Positions 37,698-50,842 of a DNA stretch of 64,000 nt are shown here, piece by piece; position 1 is the first letter of the stretch; every line of letters begins with the position of its first letter. Made by a program: the position numbers and the translations under genes. The notes below the pieces were generated by a model that had not been told where the DNA came from, did not search any database, and was given only the letters and a program-made list of their open reading frames with translations. The stretch comes from Nymphaea colorata (lineage: Eukaryota; Streptophyta; Magnoliopsida; Nymphaeales; Nymphaeaceae): NCBI RefSeq assembly GCF_008831285.2, contig NC_045139.1:15482354-15546353 (forward strand), written 5' to 3'.

Positions 37698-40666
37698 GGA
37701 AGCGGTTCTAAGGATTTCTTGGAGTTCACTTTGTATTTTGTTCATTTTCGTCTTTTGATGCTATGTCATGATTTTAGATACGGCTTGCAAACATTTTTAT
37801 GGTAGATCCTAGGGCCCTAAATTTTGTTTCTGTTTCAAGATTTCGGTACATTAAATTAAAAGGATCCTTTTCTTGTTTCCTGGCAGTTTGTGAAACTTGT
37901 CTTGGTTGTGGATTCTTGCAGAAATGTTTTTGTTTTGTGAGCTTTTCATTAATTTTTGGACAAAGAAACCACTGGTGATGGTGAGTGGTGACCAGGCTGC
38001 TTTGGTTTTACCTTGTTGAAATCCCAGGAACCTCTAACCAAGGGAGCACTACTGAGTGTAGCCTTTGAAAGGGGATGTTGGTGTTTGAACTTATGACTTT
38101 CCATCTATAGATGTGAACTTTCTACAGACCTCTTCCAGGGTGATTTTCAGGAACAAGGGCAGTGTTTTTGTTTCAAAGAACACGGGTCAGTTATGTACAT
38201 CTGTGATCGTTTTGATTGTCGGATTTAAGGACAAAGTTTAAATATAAATTAAGCCATATTTTTTCAACACAAGAAGATTGTCTCTTGGACTAAGCGTGTT
38301 CCAAGAATGCGTTTGAAGAGCACAATCATTTTATATATTTTTTGTCACCCGCATGCATAAAACTTGTTGACAGAATAGGTTGAAAAATGATCGGAGGTTC
38401 TAAATTTTGCCTCTTTGAGAGTTAAAGATGAACATTTGAAGTAGCAAGCCGCTAAATGGGCCTGATAGATAACGCCCGAGGGGAGGCCATTGATTGCCAT
38501 GCCTTGCGATGGTAGTGCCGATCAAAAATATACTTGTTAACTTGTTTCCTGCATTTCACATATCCCGCGTTATCCGGGCTCTCAGACGGCCAATTGTTCT
38601 TCCACATTCAAGTCAGGTTTGTTCAGGGCAAATTGTCCACGACCTGTGAAGGGCTTTGGCGTTTTTTAGGATGGTTTCCCCTCACCCCATGGATTGTCTG
38701 GTTCATCTAAGATGGATTCTCAATAGATTGAAGTGTCCGTGGACTATTTTGGGTCGATACATGCTTCAACAACCAACATATGCCGAGAATGGAACGTTTC
38801 TAATATACTTGTCCCTCTGAGGTGCTTGTTCACACTTACTGCGCTTTCAAGGCATATACTCGCTTCGGTTTACCTAGAAGATGGCGCCCACGAGATTTTA
38901 ACCTTGATTACCCTTTTGGAATTAACATTGATCCCACTACAAGCCCATTGGGGAGCTGGACTCTATACATCATCGAGTTGCTTACTGAGAAGAAGATGTA
39001 AATAAGTTTGGGTTGTCTTCCCAATGCCGTCTGAATGTTTCTTGACTAGATATTTTTGTTAATTCACAATGAAATCTCTGTTTCACCGAGATTTCTCCAG
39101 CCTGGCTGAGTCGATCAACTTCCAATTTTGATATAAGTGGCAAGACTTCGAGGTCGCCGGCATCAAAGTCAGCCGGTTTCAGCATCATCCTATGTGGATG
39201 GATGGACTTTATCCGGCGACAAGTCACTTTTTCCGTTGGTCGAAACCTAACCCACAAGAATGGATGCAGACACGTTTGTCTTTAAAAACATTATGAAAAG
39301 CAGAACGAGTTGGATACAAGATCACCAACTAGTAAGGACAAACATGGAAGACTCTTTAAACGAGTTTTCTTTTCTGCATCTTCCTCTGCTGCTTCCCTTC
39401 TGGACACTGGACTTCTCGAACTGTTTGAATATCATATGGTATCAAACACGGACCTGATTAAGTCTATTGCTAGAGATCTGCCGTATCCCAGAAGGCTAAT
39501 GGACGAGACTACTCATATTATATAGATGCAATTTCAATAACCTAACATCTTGACAAATCTTACATGAGTACCCCGCGGCCACAACATTGTAGAAGTTTCG
39601 TCGCTAAAAAAGTCGGCATTAGTGACAATTCGTAGGAGCTATAGCAATGACGGTCCATAAATTTTCAAATTTTAGCCATTTGGATGACGTTGGCTTTTAC
39701 TATAACAACACAAAAAGTCGTTTTTTTCATGACCATTGTCAAATTTAATGCACAATTCCTTTTTTTTTTCAAATTATATTAATTTAGCTAATTTTACTTG
39801 AATGGTAGGATCAAATTGCCAAGAATTGGTCAAAAGTGTGTTTTTGTGTTCTAGAGCAAGTTCACATGATCACATCGTGATTTGGACTCGGCTGTATATG
39901 TGTCAACCCGCAGGACACGGTAATGGAATTGAAAAGGAGAGTAATCGAAGACTAATACCTGCCAAACGGCTAAACGAGTTTGAACGGCACGGGCACCCAG
40001 CAAACCTAAGCTTTCACATTTGTGACAAAGTGTGGGCGTCGGGCCGGGCTGCCGGTGGGGCTTGGTACCCTGCTCGGTATGGGCTAGGGTCTGGGCTCAA
40101 ACCCAGCTTGGGTTCGGGCCTAGGCTAGAGTTTCCGACATTGGGTTGTTTTGAACTGATTCTCATTGAACCGTCCCTATATACACTTTACCATATATATA
40201 GTCTTAACTCTCACAAAAAAGGTGACAACGTAAGTGGATTATATGAATACAGCTTCACCCAAGAAGAAGACGAAACAACCAAAGAACATCATCGCAACGA
40301 GTTTCAAGTTTCCAACTAAATCGTATTACAAAACAATGCAGTTTAAACTTGTTTATATAAATCCATTTATACAAGTTTTCATGGGTGCCAACCTACTTAG
40401 TGTAAAAAGAAAGTCACTAATGCACAAAATAAACTGGCAATCTAAAACACTGAAAACAAGTCTTGTACTTCAAAGACCTGTTTGACATGAAAAACGTATA
40501 TAAAGACCTGTTTGACATGAAAAACGTTGTGTGGGAGTTTCATGAATCTATTTTAAATATTAGAAATTCATGGTTCATCAATCCACCCCAATATCTAAGG
40601 TAGGTTCATCATAAAACACAATGCTTCTAATGTTAAATGGTTTCTACGATAGACAAAGACAAGAAG
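37698..40666. other. Intergenic region between eS24 and MLO genes
   Basis: No gene was recognised. Short frames at about 38730-39530 on both strands resemble no known family. A 28-bp direct repeat containing AAAGACCTGTTTGACATGAA occurs at about 40474 and 40502. Confidence 0.5.
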
Positions 40667-40943
40667 TTGAATAGAGGTTTCGGCTCTCCCACACAGAAAA
40701 ATATATACCAACGAAGCCAAATCCACAAAAAAAGGGGCCGACTTTGTTGAGAGCGGTCAAGGTCTTTAATGGTGGACCCTGCAAAATACTGCATGCCTGC
40801 CTGTTGAATAGAAGTTTCGGCTCTGCCCACCGGAAAATATATATCAATGACGCCAAATCCACAAAAAAAACAACGAAAAGACCGACTTTGTTGAGAGCCG
40901 TCAAGGTCTTTAATGGTGGACCCTGCAAAAGACTGCATGCCTA
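40667..40943. repeat. Tandem duplication upstream of MLO
   Basis: Two units of about 137 and 140 bp (40667-40803 and 40804-40943) lie head to tail, each starting TTGAATAGA.GTTTCGGCTC and carrying GACTTTGTTGAGAGC and CAAGGTCTTTAATGGTGGA. A third start (TTGAATAGAAGG) follows at 40944. The units are close to 90% alike by eye. They end about 45 bp before the MLO TATA-like box, so they are likely promoter DNA. Confidence 0.85.
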
Positions 40944-40985
40944 TTGAATAGAAGGTCTCTCCTGTTTTCTCTCGACCCCGTGCTC

Positions 40986-40994
40986 TTTATATAT
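40986..40994 (+). promoter_or_regulatory. TATA-like box of the MLO gene
   Basis: TTTATATAT, about 106 bp before the MLO start codon and just after the tandem duplication. Position fits a plant TATA box; no transcript start is visible. Confidence 0.55.
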
Positions 40995-41099
40995 CGATGT
41001 CACAGGCCTCCACTCTCGACGACCAAGCTCATCGGGGCCATTCGGCAACTCTCTCTGTTATCTGGTCTGCTGCCGTTCCAGCGACCGGGGAGGGAGGAA

Positions 41100-44000
41100 A
41101 TGGCCGGCGGCGGCAAAGGCGGCCGCTCACTCGAAGAAACGCCCACCTGGGCTGTTGCAGTCGTCTGCTTCCTGCTCGTTCTCGTCTCCATCCTCATTGA
41201 GCACTCCATCCACCTCGTAGGACAGGTACAATAGCCCTTTCACTTCATCTCTTTTACTTTGCTTCCTGGTTTCCTGAATCTCGTAGAGCGATTAAGTAGG
41301 AATCCTGATTGTCAGAAAGCAGAGGAAAATCTTTATACTTTAAGTTGGCACTTGGCAGTTGATATCTGTTGCCTTTTAGTGCATATTTTAGGCGACCGAC
41401 GCTGTCAGTCCTTTCTCACTTTTTCCGGCGTCTTAGACCTTCCAAGATTTTGAAATGACCGCTTTCTCGTTCTGATTCCGGTTGCTGCTGCTGCTAGTTA
41501 GATGACTGTAATTTTTCGTGGCCTTGCAGTGGCTAACTAAGAAGCACAAGCGTGCTCTCTGTGAAGCACTGGAGAAGCTTAAATCCGGTGAGTTCTATCT
41601 GAGTCTGGTCTTAATGCTAAACATCTATAAAAAAATTTGCGTGCTTAACTCGGAGGAAGCAAATGCTAACTGCACCAGAAACAACCTGTCAAGTGTCAAA
41701 GATCACATGATTTTGAATTCTAATGTGTTTTCAATGGCAGAGTTGATGCTGTTGGGGTTCATATCTTTGTTGCTTACGGTGGGACAAGCACCGCTATCGG
41801 AAATCTGTATATCAGAACGGCTAGGGAGAACCATGCTTCCTTGTGTCAAGGAGAAGACTTCTGGTAACAAGGAAGGCTTCAAGGGCAGTGACGACGGTGA
41901 GGGCAAAGTATACAACGATGAGGTTGTCGGACGGAAACTCTTGTGGAGTGAAGCTCCGGGGGTCGATTTCCGTCGGATCCTTGCCGGAGGAGGCGGCGGT
42001 TCGGACAAATGCGCACGCAGGGCAAGATACTTGATTCTTCATTTTCTCGATATGAATTTGCATGTGTGGAAAGAATAACTGATCATGAACCATGTTTGGT
42101 GCATTATTTTTCTCAGGGAAAAGTGCCGCTGATCTCGTCAAAGGCAATAAGCCAGCTTCATTATTTCATATTCGTCTTGGCTGTTTCTCATGTGATGTAC
42201 TGCATAGCCACCATGGCTCTAGGCAGAGCAAAGGTACTCCAAGATCCAGACAGCAATTGGATATGTTTCATAAGAAAAATGTTTCCCATGAAATTTTCAT
42301 CTCTTTCCCCTTTTGCTTTGTCAGATGAAAAGATGGAAACTTTGGGAGAAAGAGTGTCAAACCATGGAATACCAACTCTCACATGGTAAGGCTTCTCCCT
42401 AGCTAGTTTTAGCAATTGATGTAAATTGAAAAAAACGAATTATGTGCTAATATTTATGAAACAGATCCTCAGAGATTCAGATTTGCTAGGGAAACAACGT
42501 TTGGGAGAAGGCACTTGCATTTTTGGAGTAGGACACCAGTTCTTATATGGATTGTAAGAATTTATAAACAATTGAACTTATATATGTTTATTTATTTTTG
42601 GATGGTTGGATTTTTCATTGGAAGCTTTTTGTTTTTACGGTAGATATGTTCCAATTTCAGGTCTGCTTCTTCAGACAGTTTGTGAGGTCAGTTCCCAAGG
42701 TTGACTATCAGACATTGAGACACGGTTTTATTATGGTAATATTCCGGCGGCTTTTTAATAATGTAAAGGAGGTTAAATGAAAAAAAATTGAAGCATGCCG
42801 TGTCATTTGTTATTTCACTCAAAGTCAGAAGGCTTTTTGTAAAGTAGTCAATTCTTTGCTTATAGGGACTTATAAGGACCACTCGATTACTTATTTGGTC
42901 CACTAATTTTATTGATTTGCATTGGTCAGGCCCACCTTGCTCCTTACAGTACGAAAAGGTTTGATTTTCAGAAATACATCAAACGATCACTTGAAGAAGA
43001 CTTCAAAGTCGTGGTCGGGATAAGGTATAACATTTTTATTCGTTTATTGCATTATTCACCAAATGTGAAGAGACCGGAAGCATTAATTAATCTTCTCCTA
43101 TACTTTTTATTACTTTTAATTGCTTGTTCTAACACAGCACACTTTGTTCCTTCTTTCAGCCCAATTATTTGGTTATTTGCAGTCCTATTTCTCCTCTTCT
43201 ACACTCATGGTAAGTTATGATGGTGCTCTTAATTAAGTATGAATCGTTTGTTAAATAACATAAAATGTAAGTTTCTGACAGAATAATTTATATGTGGATG
43301 CAAACACACACACACACACACACACATATATATTCTCTAACCACAGTGGATTGTATAATGTGCAGGTTGGTACTCCTACTATTGGCTGCCCTTCATCCCT
43401 CTCTTTGTAAGAGCCTTGTCTCTCTTGCTTTTATTTGTCAACTTTTTCCATTTTCCTTCTATTAATGGGGAAACCAATTGAAATTCCCTTTGGAATGATC
43501 AATTCATGGGATTGAGTTTTCATAGGAAAAAGCAAATAAAACTGGGCTTTTGACATGAAAATGACATGATCCAAGAAAGTAATTAGTTCATGTTTCATAC
43601 ATGTTGTCTTGCTTTTTATCTATTGTTACATGTATCCAAGAAAATCGGGCATTTAATATCTTGCATACATTGCCGATATTAATAATTTCATAGTCACATA
43701 TCAGAGCAATAATTTAGTGCTTTTGGGTCATGCACTTTAGGATCTTCTCATTAAATAACCTCGACCATGTAAGGTAAAACGAGCTAAGACCACAAAAGGT
43801 TGAGATCAATATCCTTTTTTTTTCTCCAAACAAACAATCGACAATTGTACAACATTTCTCAAGTACTAACGACAGTTGGTTTCTTTTACCGTTATTTATT
43901 TTCTTTTCTAACAAAAATGTGTTTTTTGTATAGATAATTCTCTTGGTGGGGACTAAGCTTCAAGTGGTGGTAACAAGGATGGGGCTAGAGATTCAAGGTG

Positions 44001-46544
44001 ACGGCGACGTCATCAAGGGAGTCCCGGTCGTCCGTCCGGCCGATCACCTCTTTTGGTTCAACCGGCCACGTTTGATACTTTATATCATCCATTTTGTTCT
44101 CTTCCAGGTCAGGCAAAACTCGCCACCTCCTTATGCATATTAAGCTTTTCCCATTTCAGGTGAAACTTATCTTGATACTTCATCCTTATAATCTTCGGAG
44201 TGAAAATAGTGAATAGTCCCGCTTAAGCTTAACGTGGTACTCTTCTTCTTTGATCTCCTCATCGGCCAAATTAATCGCATTTCCTACAACTTTTGAATTG
44301 CATTGAGTTCATTCCTATTTCAACACACATCCAAAACAGGGGAGAAAGATTGGGTTCCATTCATTTCTGCTTCAATCTCACCGTATTGGCTGTGATGAGT
44401 TCATTTGTACATTCTGTTCTCCTCGAGACAGTTTTTGTCTTTGAGTATCTGAACTGGAAGCATATAAGGAAAGAGATCATCTTCCATGCTTAAGCCCATG
44501 TTCATTTCTCTCAGGACATTAACTCCATTGAACTTCTGAAATTGAGCAAGAAGTAATGCTGAAAAGAAAGACTTGTGTGCATAACATGTCAAACAGTAGG
44601 AAAATTTTCTTTTATATTGAGGGGTTTTACTTAGAGCAGCAAAACATATAGGTATCAGATATGTCTAAAAATCTTTGTGGGATGACCTTGTTATGAGAAA
44701 CCATGTATGCTTTAATTTCTGAATGAAGAATGGTCCTGCGTTATACAAGTTCTTCGAAAGTCGGTCTTCTTTCTTGACTAGAACAGGTCATATAGGTTGC
44801 CCGTTGAGGACACGTTACTTGATTGATCCTCACGAGCTCTACATTAATTTCACGGAACGTTGTTCATTTTGATTTCAAGCTGCCAATGTTTAGTCTGCTG
44901 CCTGGAAAATGACTGAACTAATCTCCTCATCCACTGCCTTTGATACAGAGTCATGCCCCATATGATCTGTCAAAATCACGCCATGAGAGCGATCTACACA
45001 TTTCTATGTTCACTTACTTTTGTAATGGCTAGAAAACAGCCTGTTCACACGAAGGGCCATACAGGATCCAAGATCAATTCAACAAAAGTAACATGACTAT
45101 TTGAATGGGTTAACAGGGGAAAAAAAAAGTGGGTTATATGAAAAATGACCTTGCTGTTCCTTCATCAAGCTTCTACTGTTTCCTTTTTTTTTTCCTGATG
45201 CTTCTTCTTGGTAATAATTCTATCATTTTTATTCTCAAGTTTCCCCTCTTCTCTATGACTGCAGAACGCCTTTCAGCTTGCTTTCTTCGTGTGGGCATGG
45301 GTAAGTTTCACCTTTCCCTGAATCTTCCTTAATAGAAAAAGAATAGCTGGTCTTGCATCTGTTAAATCATGGCCAGGGCCAAGATTAATGAAGAAAATAA
45401 CAAGCACTGTAATAATGCCAACCCCGTCGAATTACAGCGTTTTTGTTTGTACAACTTCTAAGATGCATGGGATTCTTCTCTTTATACAACTTGCAGTATG
45501 AATTCGGCTTGCGTTCCTGCTTCCATGAGAACAAAGGTGACATTATCATTCGCCTTTCCATGGGGTGAGTGGCACTTAGCCTACCTGCTCAATATGTTCA
45601 CTACTTTGAAATTTGGCCAGTTCTGTATGTAATTAGGTGTTAATGACATCACAGAATCTTGATTCAGATCCTCTGCAGCTACGTTACTTTACCTCTTTAT
45701 GCACTAGTGACGCAGGTGAGCCTCAAGCTTTTTAAAGTTGATCCGCCATGCCTGTGCAGGTGAAAGTTATTGAGGTTCATTGGTCTTTCAGTTTTAAGTT
45801 TTTTATGTGGATGGGAAGACGACCCTTGGTCCGACCAGGTCTCTTTACCCAATTGGTTTTCAGATTTTCGAAAAAGAGTTCAATGGCAGTGAAAGGATTA
45901 ACGTAATCATCCAACATTTATCTGCAATTATTTCTAAAGAGATCAATTGCACAGTTGCAGTGAATGAGTAATGTAATCGACCAACATTTTAATTGTATTG
46001 TTATTTAAATTTTAAACAGATGGGATCCAACATGAAGCCGACAATCTTTGATGAGCGTGTGGCCGATGCCTTAAGGAGATGGCACAACGGTGCAAGGAAG
46101 CACATAAGGGAGAGCAGGAAGCTGCCACCACCATCACCAGGCTCCGCCACCACTCTGGCGGCCACGCCAGGGAGGGGGTCCAGCGACACTTCACCTCTTT
46201 GTCCTCCGTACCTCTTACGCCATGGCCGCAGCGTTTGGGATAGTTCAGGGATATCTTCGAGTGTTGGCAAGTTGGAGAGACAGGTGGCTGACCGGAGCTC
46301 TGCTTCTGGTTCAAACCGCAGTACCAATCATGGTCGCCATGATGAGGGTTCCTTTTCTCACCAGCATCGCAGGCATGACGAAGTTGAACCGATCCCCAGT
46401 TTCAGAAAAGAGATGGAGCTGCAGAAGGTCGAGCAGTCTGCAGCAGCGGAGCAGTTCAATGAGGTTGATCATGACAGTAAAAGTGAATTCCCTTTTGAAA
46501 AATCTGATACAAGAACTCAAATTGGCAGTGGTGGATCCTCATGA
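41100..46544 (+). CDS. MLO-like seven-transmembrane protein, 15 exons
   Basis: Plant MLO family: plasma-membrane proteins with seven helices and a C-terminal calmodulin site; members act in powdery mildew susceptibility, pollen tube and root responses, and some conduct calcium. Exons: 41100-41225, 41530-41587, 41741-42021, 42117-42233, 42325-42385, 42465-42553, 42661-42735, 42930-43024, 43160-43209, 43366-43406, 43934-44107, 45265-45300, 45497-45564, 45655-45715, 46020-46544. They give 618 residues in one frame. Motifs: [11 protein letters not shown] at the N-terminus, [78 protein letters not shown] with the calmodulin site at about 460-480, and a Ser-rich tail. Intron 3 starts with GC, not GT (42022). 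Clade is not assigned. Confidence 0.95.
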
Positions 46545-48281
46545 TCAATTCGCAAGTACCAACACTTACAAAAGGTTTTGGTTTTCACCCTTGTGGAGTA
46601 ATGGGCGAGGCAATATGCTCGCGGCTTGTGTCACTAACATGTGATCGATGTAACAGTGGAGATGCTCGAGATGTTAAAGCAGGAAACTTTGGCTTCAACA
46701 AATTGAACCTATTCACTATTAATCTAACACATTTCCCTCAAAAAGGAAAAGACAGACTTCGTTCTCTGCTACTTAGTTTTTTGCATCTTCTTCATGCTCA
46801 CCTCCAAGGCAACTTGTGGGAGCTGTTACCTGTAAGGTTAATACAAACACCAAAATCAAGAAATTCTACATTCTATTCTCCTTCCTGGTCATGAACATTC
46901 TTGTCTGTGAATCTGTAACCTAAACAGAGATGCCAAGTTGTTAGGTACTACAACATTAGGAAATTATTCTACTTCTAAGATATCAGATTGGTGGCTCAAT
47001 TGACCACTATGTCACAGTGGTATGCGGGAAGGGCCCACGTACCAGTAGTATGGCGTTACGGCAATTTCACCTCTTTTTTCATACATAATACCTATGTCAC
47101 TTTAAATGAACCTATTTCTGCTTAACGCCTCTTTCTCTTTCTTTTTATCTTCATACAACATATTTAAGACAAAAATGACATCACTTTCTCATATTTATGT
47201 TACTTTTTTTGCTGAATTTACATAGATAATTAATTAAAAATATATAACTATCCCTATACCGCAGTATCAAGATTGTCAGAAACACCATACCCGTACCCGT
47301 GCCAGCACCCATACCCTGACCTATGTGACATAGATTGACCATCATCTTATCTTATTCATATTCAGCCGACACTTACAAATGGCACAGGCCCACTAGGTCT
47401 TCCATTAACTTTCCATATAAAGCACTTAATTTGGTGGAATTGTTACCACTCACCAGGGGTCCATGTTTAGTGCACAGACCATAATGAATATGTCAACTCC
47501 AATTCTGCCCTGTGGCTCTAAAATAAGAAAGGAAGACGTGGATTTGACAACAGCAGAATCAATGAACGGGCCGATTAACCCAATCAGCAGCCTTTTACAA
47601 CATTGGTTTATGTTTGCCTTTACTTTATCGACTTGAATTTAGTAATTAAGAGCCACTTCCTCCCAGCATCATTCATCTTGATCCTTTTGGTGGTCGATGA
47701 CTCTCCACTCAAATGCTTTTGGACTCAAAGTTAGTTTTGTGAAGCCGAAAGCATGGATACCTGCCCCACTACATAAAGTTATTTCTATGAGCAATTGCTA
47801 TTCAGTCGACAAGTAAGATTTGTCTAACTTACTTATAAAAGCTAAGTTTCTATTCCTATTTCTTCTCAACTTCATAGACCAAATGATCTACTCCTTTTCT
47901 CCTACTCGCTTTCCTCGTTTAGCTCATATAATTAACTGGCCTCACTCTCTCCCTCTTTCTCTCGTTGGAGCACTGGAACCAGCACGATATTCTTCAATAA
48001 GAATGGACCAATCTCACAGAAGTAGTTGAACTGCACAATACTCGTGTTTTCCACTCCCCACCTTCTAAAAGTTGAAAAGATAAGTTACCTAGACTACCAC
48101 GTTCCTCTCCTTTCCTTCACTTTTTTGCTTTAAGAAAATGCAGTTACCTACACCACCATCTCTGTGGGCGGGGCTATGCAGCAAAACTACATTGACATTG
48201 CCGATCGAGTCATCGCTATGAGTATCATCGTGCAATTTTCTCCAGCAATTTTTTTTCTGGTGCATCACCTTTTTGTAAGAT
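46545..48281. other. Spacer between MLO and peroxidase genes
   Basis: MLO 3' flank, then AT-rich DNA leading into the first peroxidase promoter. Other frames near 46545-46894 look like chance openings. No gene was recognised. Confidence 0.5.
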
Positions 48282-48289
48282 TATAAATA
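48282..48289 (+). promoter_or_regulatory. TATA box of first peroxidase gene
   Basis: TATAAATA in AAGATTATAAATAGCAGG, 78 bp before the start codon. The same block occurs before the second peroxidase, so the promoter was copied with the gene. Confidence 0.8.
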
Positions 48290-48366
48290 GCAGGAACATG
48301 AGAGGAAGCTAGAGAAGCAGGTGATCAAATGAAAAAATTCTAGTTTGTGTGGTTGGTACGTCGCCA

Positions 48367-48752
48367 ATGGCGGTTTCTGCTTACTCGACCTTGTCCGTGA
48401 CAAGGTCTTTAACTCTGTTGGTCGTCGTCCTCTCCGGGCTTCTTGCCTCTGCTTCCTCCGGCGAAGATCTGCTTCGCCTCAACTACTACGCAGAGAGTTG
48501 CCCGAGGGCGGAAGAGATAATCAGGGATCAAGTCGATAAGCTGTATCAAGAGCACGGGAACACGGCCGTCTCGTGGCTCAGGAATCTTTTCCACGACTGC
48601 ATGGTCGAGGTACATCGTTTATTTGGCCTGCATGGTATAACAGGAACCATGCAATTTCTTTAATTTATTCTCACATTGGCCGAAGCAAAGGTCCAACTCT
48701 GACATGCATAATTGCATATCACATCTGTATGGTTGTTTGTTTGAAAAAGCCC

Positions 48753-48831
<79 letters not shown>

Positions 48832-50842
48832 TATGGTTAAAATCCTCATATAGTAAAAATCAACTGCTCATGATTCGAGAAAAAATAAAAAGCAGCGATG
48901 CTTAAATGATGGTGAAAAAAATAAAAATGATTTTCAATAAGTTGGTAGACGGAAATAGTACTAAACAATTAAAACATGAAGAAGAGTTTGTTAATATCTC
49001 TGTTCTAGATGTTAAAAGAAAGGATGTTTCTAAGCAGGACGTTAATTACATGCTTCCTTGCAGTCTTGTGATGCATCCCTTCTGCTCGAAACCAGCGGCA
49101 GCATGATCACCGAGAAGAACTCGTTCCGGAACTTTGGAATGAGGAATTTCAAGTATGTTGATGCCATGAAGCAGGCTGTAGAGAGCGAGTGCCCTGGCGT
49201 TGTGTCATGCGCAGATGTTATTGCTCTTTCTGCAAGAGATGGACTGGTCAAGGTAAAACCATCCTAAATTCAACAATCTAAAATCTTTTGAAATTTCATA
49301 GGTTACAAAATCTTGTCCATACTGTAGACGCCTTCCGCTGTTAACATGGGATTTGAACTCGAAACCTCCATTGGTTCTTCTTCAATATCATGGTCTTAAA
49401 TCATCTCATTCATGTCGAGTTATATCAGTAAAGGAAAGGGGGGGCCGCGTAGGCCATGGCCCCACCCCACCCCAACCAATGAATTTGCTTTTACATTAAA
49501 AAAATAATATGTTTTTATTGTGTAATGTATTTTTTGTATTAGAATTTAGTTTGGCCCTACTTGAATTCAGAGGTCAGACTGCCGACCCGCTCCTAAAGAA
49601 AATCCTGACTCCACCCCTACATCGGCGTTAGTTTTCATGTGTGTGTATATATATATACTAATTTGAAGTATGTTTTCTGCAAATATCCTAAATGTAGTAG
49701 TAGAAAAGCCTCATATTCCCCTGTTAATATTGGCAGCTGGGAGGGCCATATGTCGCCATGAAAACAGGGAGACGAGACAGCAAAGTCAGCCATTTCTCTG
49801 TGGTGGAAGAGCAACTTCCTAATCACAATGACTCCTTGGAGTTGGTCACCTTGCGCTTCCAATCCATCGGAGTGGACGTGGAAGGAATGGTGGCTCTTCT
49901 AGGTATGTGCACATGGGCTTTAGAAGAGAAAACTGCGGTTTTGGGGGACATGCTTAACATGATTTATTTTAAGTGCTTTGGTACATCAAAATTGAAATCA
50001 ACTTTACCTTTTCAACCATTGGTTCATGTCTTCAAGAGCTATGAGTTCAATCCTGCACTGCAGAGGAGATACTCAAGCCTGCCAACATGGTAAGGAGAGT
50101 AAATCCAAATGCACATAAAAGTATGGCAGAAACTAGCATGCCCAGACGGTTTATATCCCCGACAGATCAAATACATGTTAAATGCATGGTATCTTGAGGT
50201 ACCGGAACACCAAACACCTTCGCAGTCCAACCAATGCAAACAAGAGTTGAGGACATGGAATAACATCATAATTTGCTCATGTATAAACAAAGATATTTGC
50301 ATATTGCGTGTGTATGTTTGTATTGATCCTGTTTCTTCACCTTAGAGTCGAGTTTAGCTCACTAAGAATCCTAGATTACTATGCTTTGATATCAGCCAAA
50401 CAGGCTTTATAAATTGAATGTATATTTCTTCGCAGGAGCTCACTCTGTTGGAAGAATACATTGCGTGAATCTGGTGAACAGACTCTACCCTGAAATTGAT
50501 CCGACCATAGATGCCGAGTACGGGCAGTACCTGAGGAGGAGGTGCCCATCACCTGATCCTGATCCCAAGGCGGTGGCGTATTCCAGGAATGATCGAGAAA
50601 CCCCCATGGTTGTGGACAACATGTACTACCAGAATCTGCTGGCCAACAAGGGGCTTTTGCTGGTTGATCAGCAGCTAATCTATAATAAAGAGTCATTGCA
50701 GTATGTGCAGAAGATGGCAATGGACAACAACTATTTCAGAGAGCAGTTCTCCAGGGCATTGCTCATCCTGTCTGAGTACAACCCACTTACTGGAGACCAA
50801 GGTGAAGTGAGAAAGAACTGCAGATATGTAAACCAAAACTAG
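48367..50842 (+). CDS. Class III peroxidase (PRX21/42 type), copy 1
   Basis: Secreted haem peroxidase that uses hydrogen peroxide to oxidise phenolics in the apoplast. Exons 48367-48609, 49064-49252, 49737-49902 and 50436-50842 give 334 residues. A signal peptide covers about 1-33. Key sites: distal RNLFHDC with the catalytic Arg and His kept, SCDASLLLE, CPGVVSCADVIALSARD, LGGP..MKTGRRD, and the proximal haem His in GAHSVGR; all eight Cys of the family are present. FHDCMVESCDAS and NHNDSLELV resemble Arabidopsis PRX42/21 rather than HRP-like members. The start is the ATG at 48367; an in-frame GTG upstream is not used. Intron 1 holds a long TA array and intron 2 holds transposon-like DNA. It is a tandem partner of the gene at 56824. 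Confidence 0.96.
48758..48828. repeat. (TA)n array in peroxidase 1 intron 1
   Basis: About 35 uninterrupted TA repeats inside intron 1. The second peroxidase has a shorter TA array in the same intron. Confidence 0.95.
49430..49622 (-). mobile_element. Probable degenerate DNA-transposon remnant
   Basis: Within intron 2 of peroxidase 1. On the minus strand it starts GTAGGGGTGGAGTCAGGATTTT and ends in GGGGCCATGGCCTACGCGGCC-like DNA (GC-rich palindrome GGCCATGGCC at 49452), a layout I recall from short hAT-like plant repeats whose ends read GGGGCGGAGCCAGGATT. The second end seems lost and no target duplication was found. Just before it (49337-49365, minus strand), GAGTTCAAATCCCATG resembles a tRNA B box, as in SINEs. 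Confidence 0.35.

Noticed and set aside
41703-42147. Antisense frames within MLO exons 3 and intron 3
   Set aside because: They overlap a firm exon model and have no recognisable domain.
46545-46894. Open frame after the MLO stop codon
   Set aside because: It starts within the MLO 3' region, is not in a supported exon chain and has no motif.
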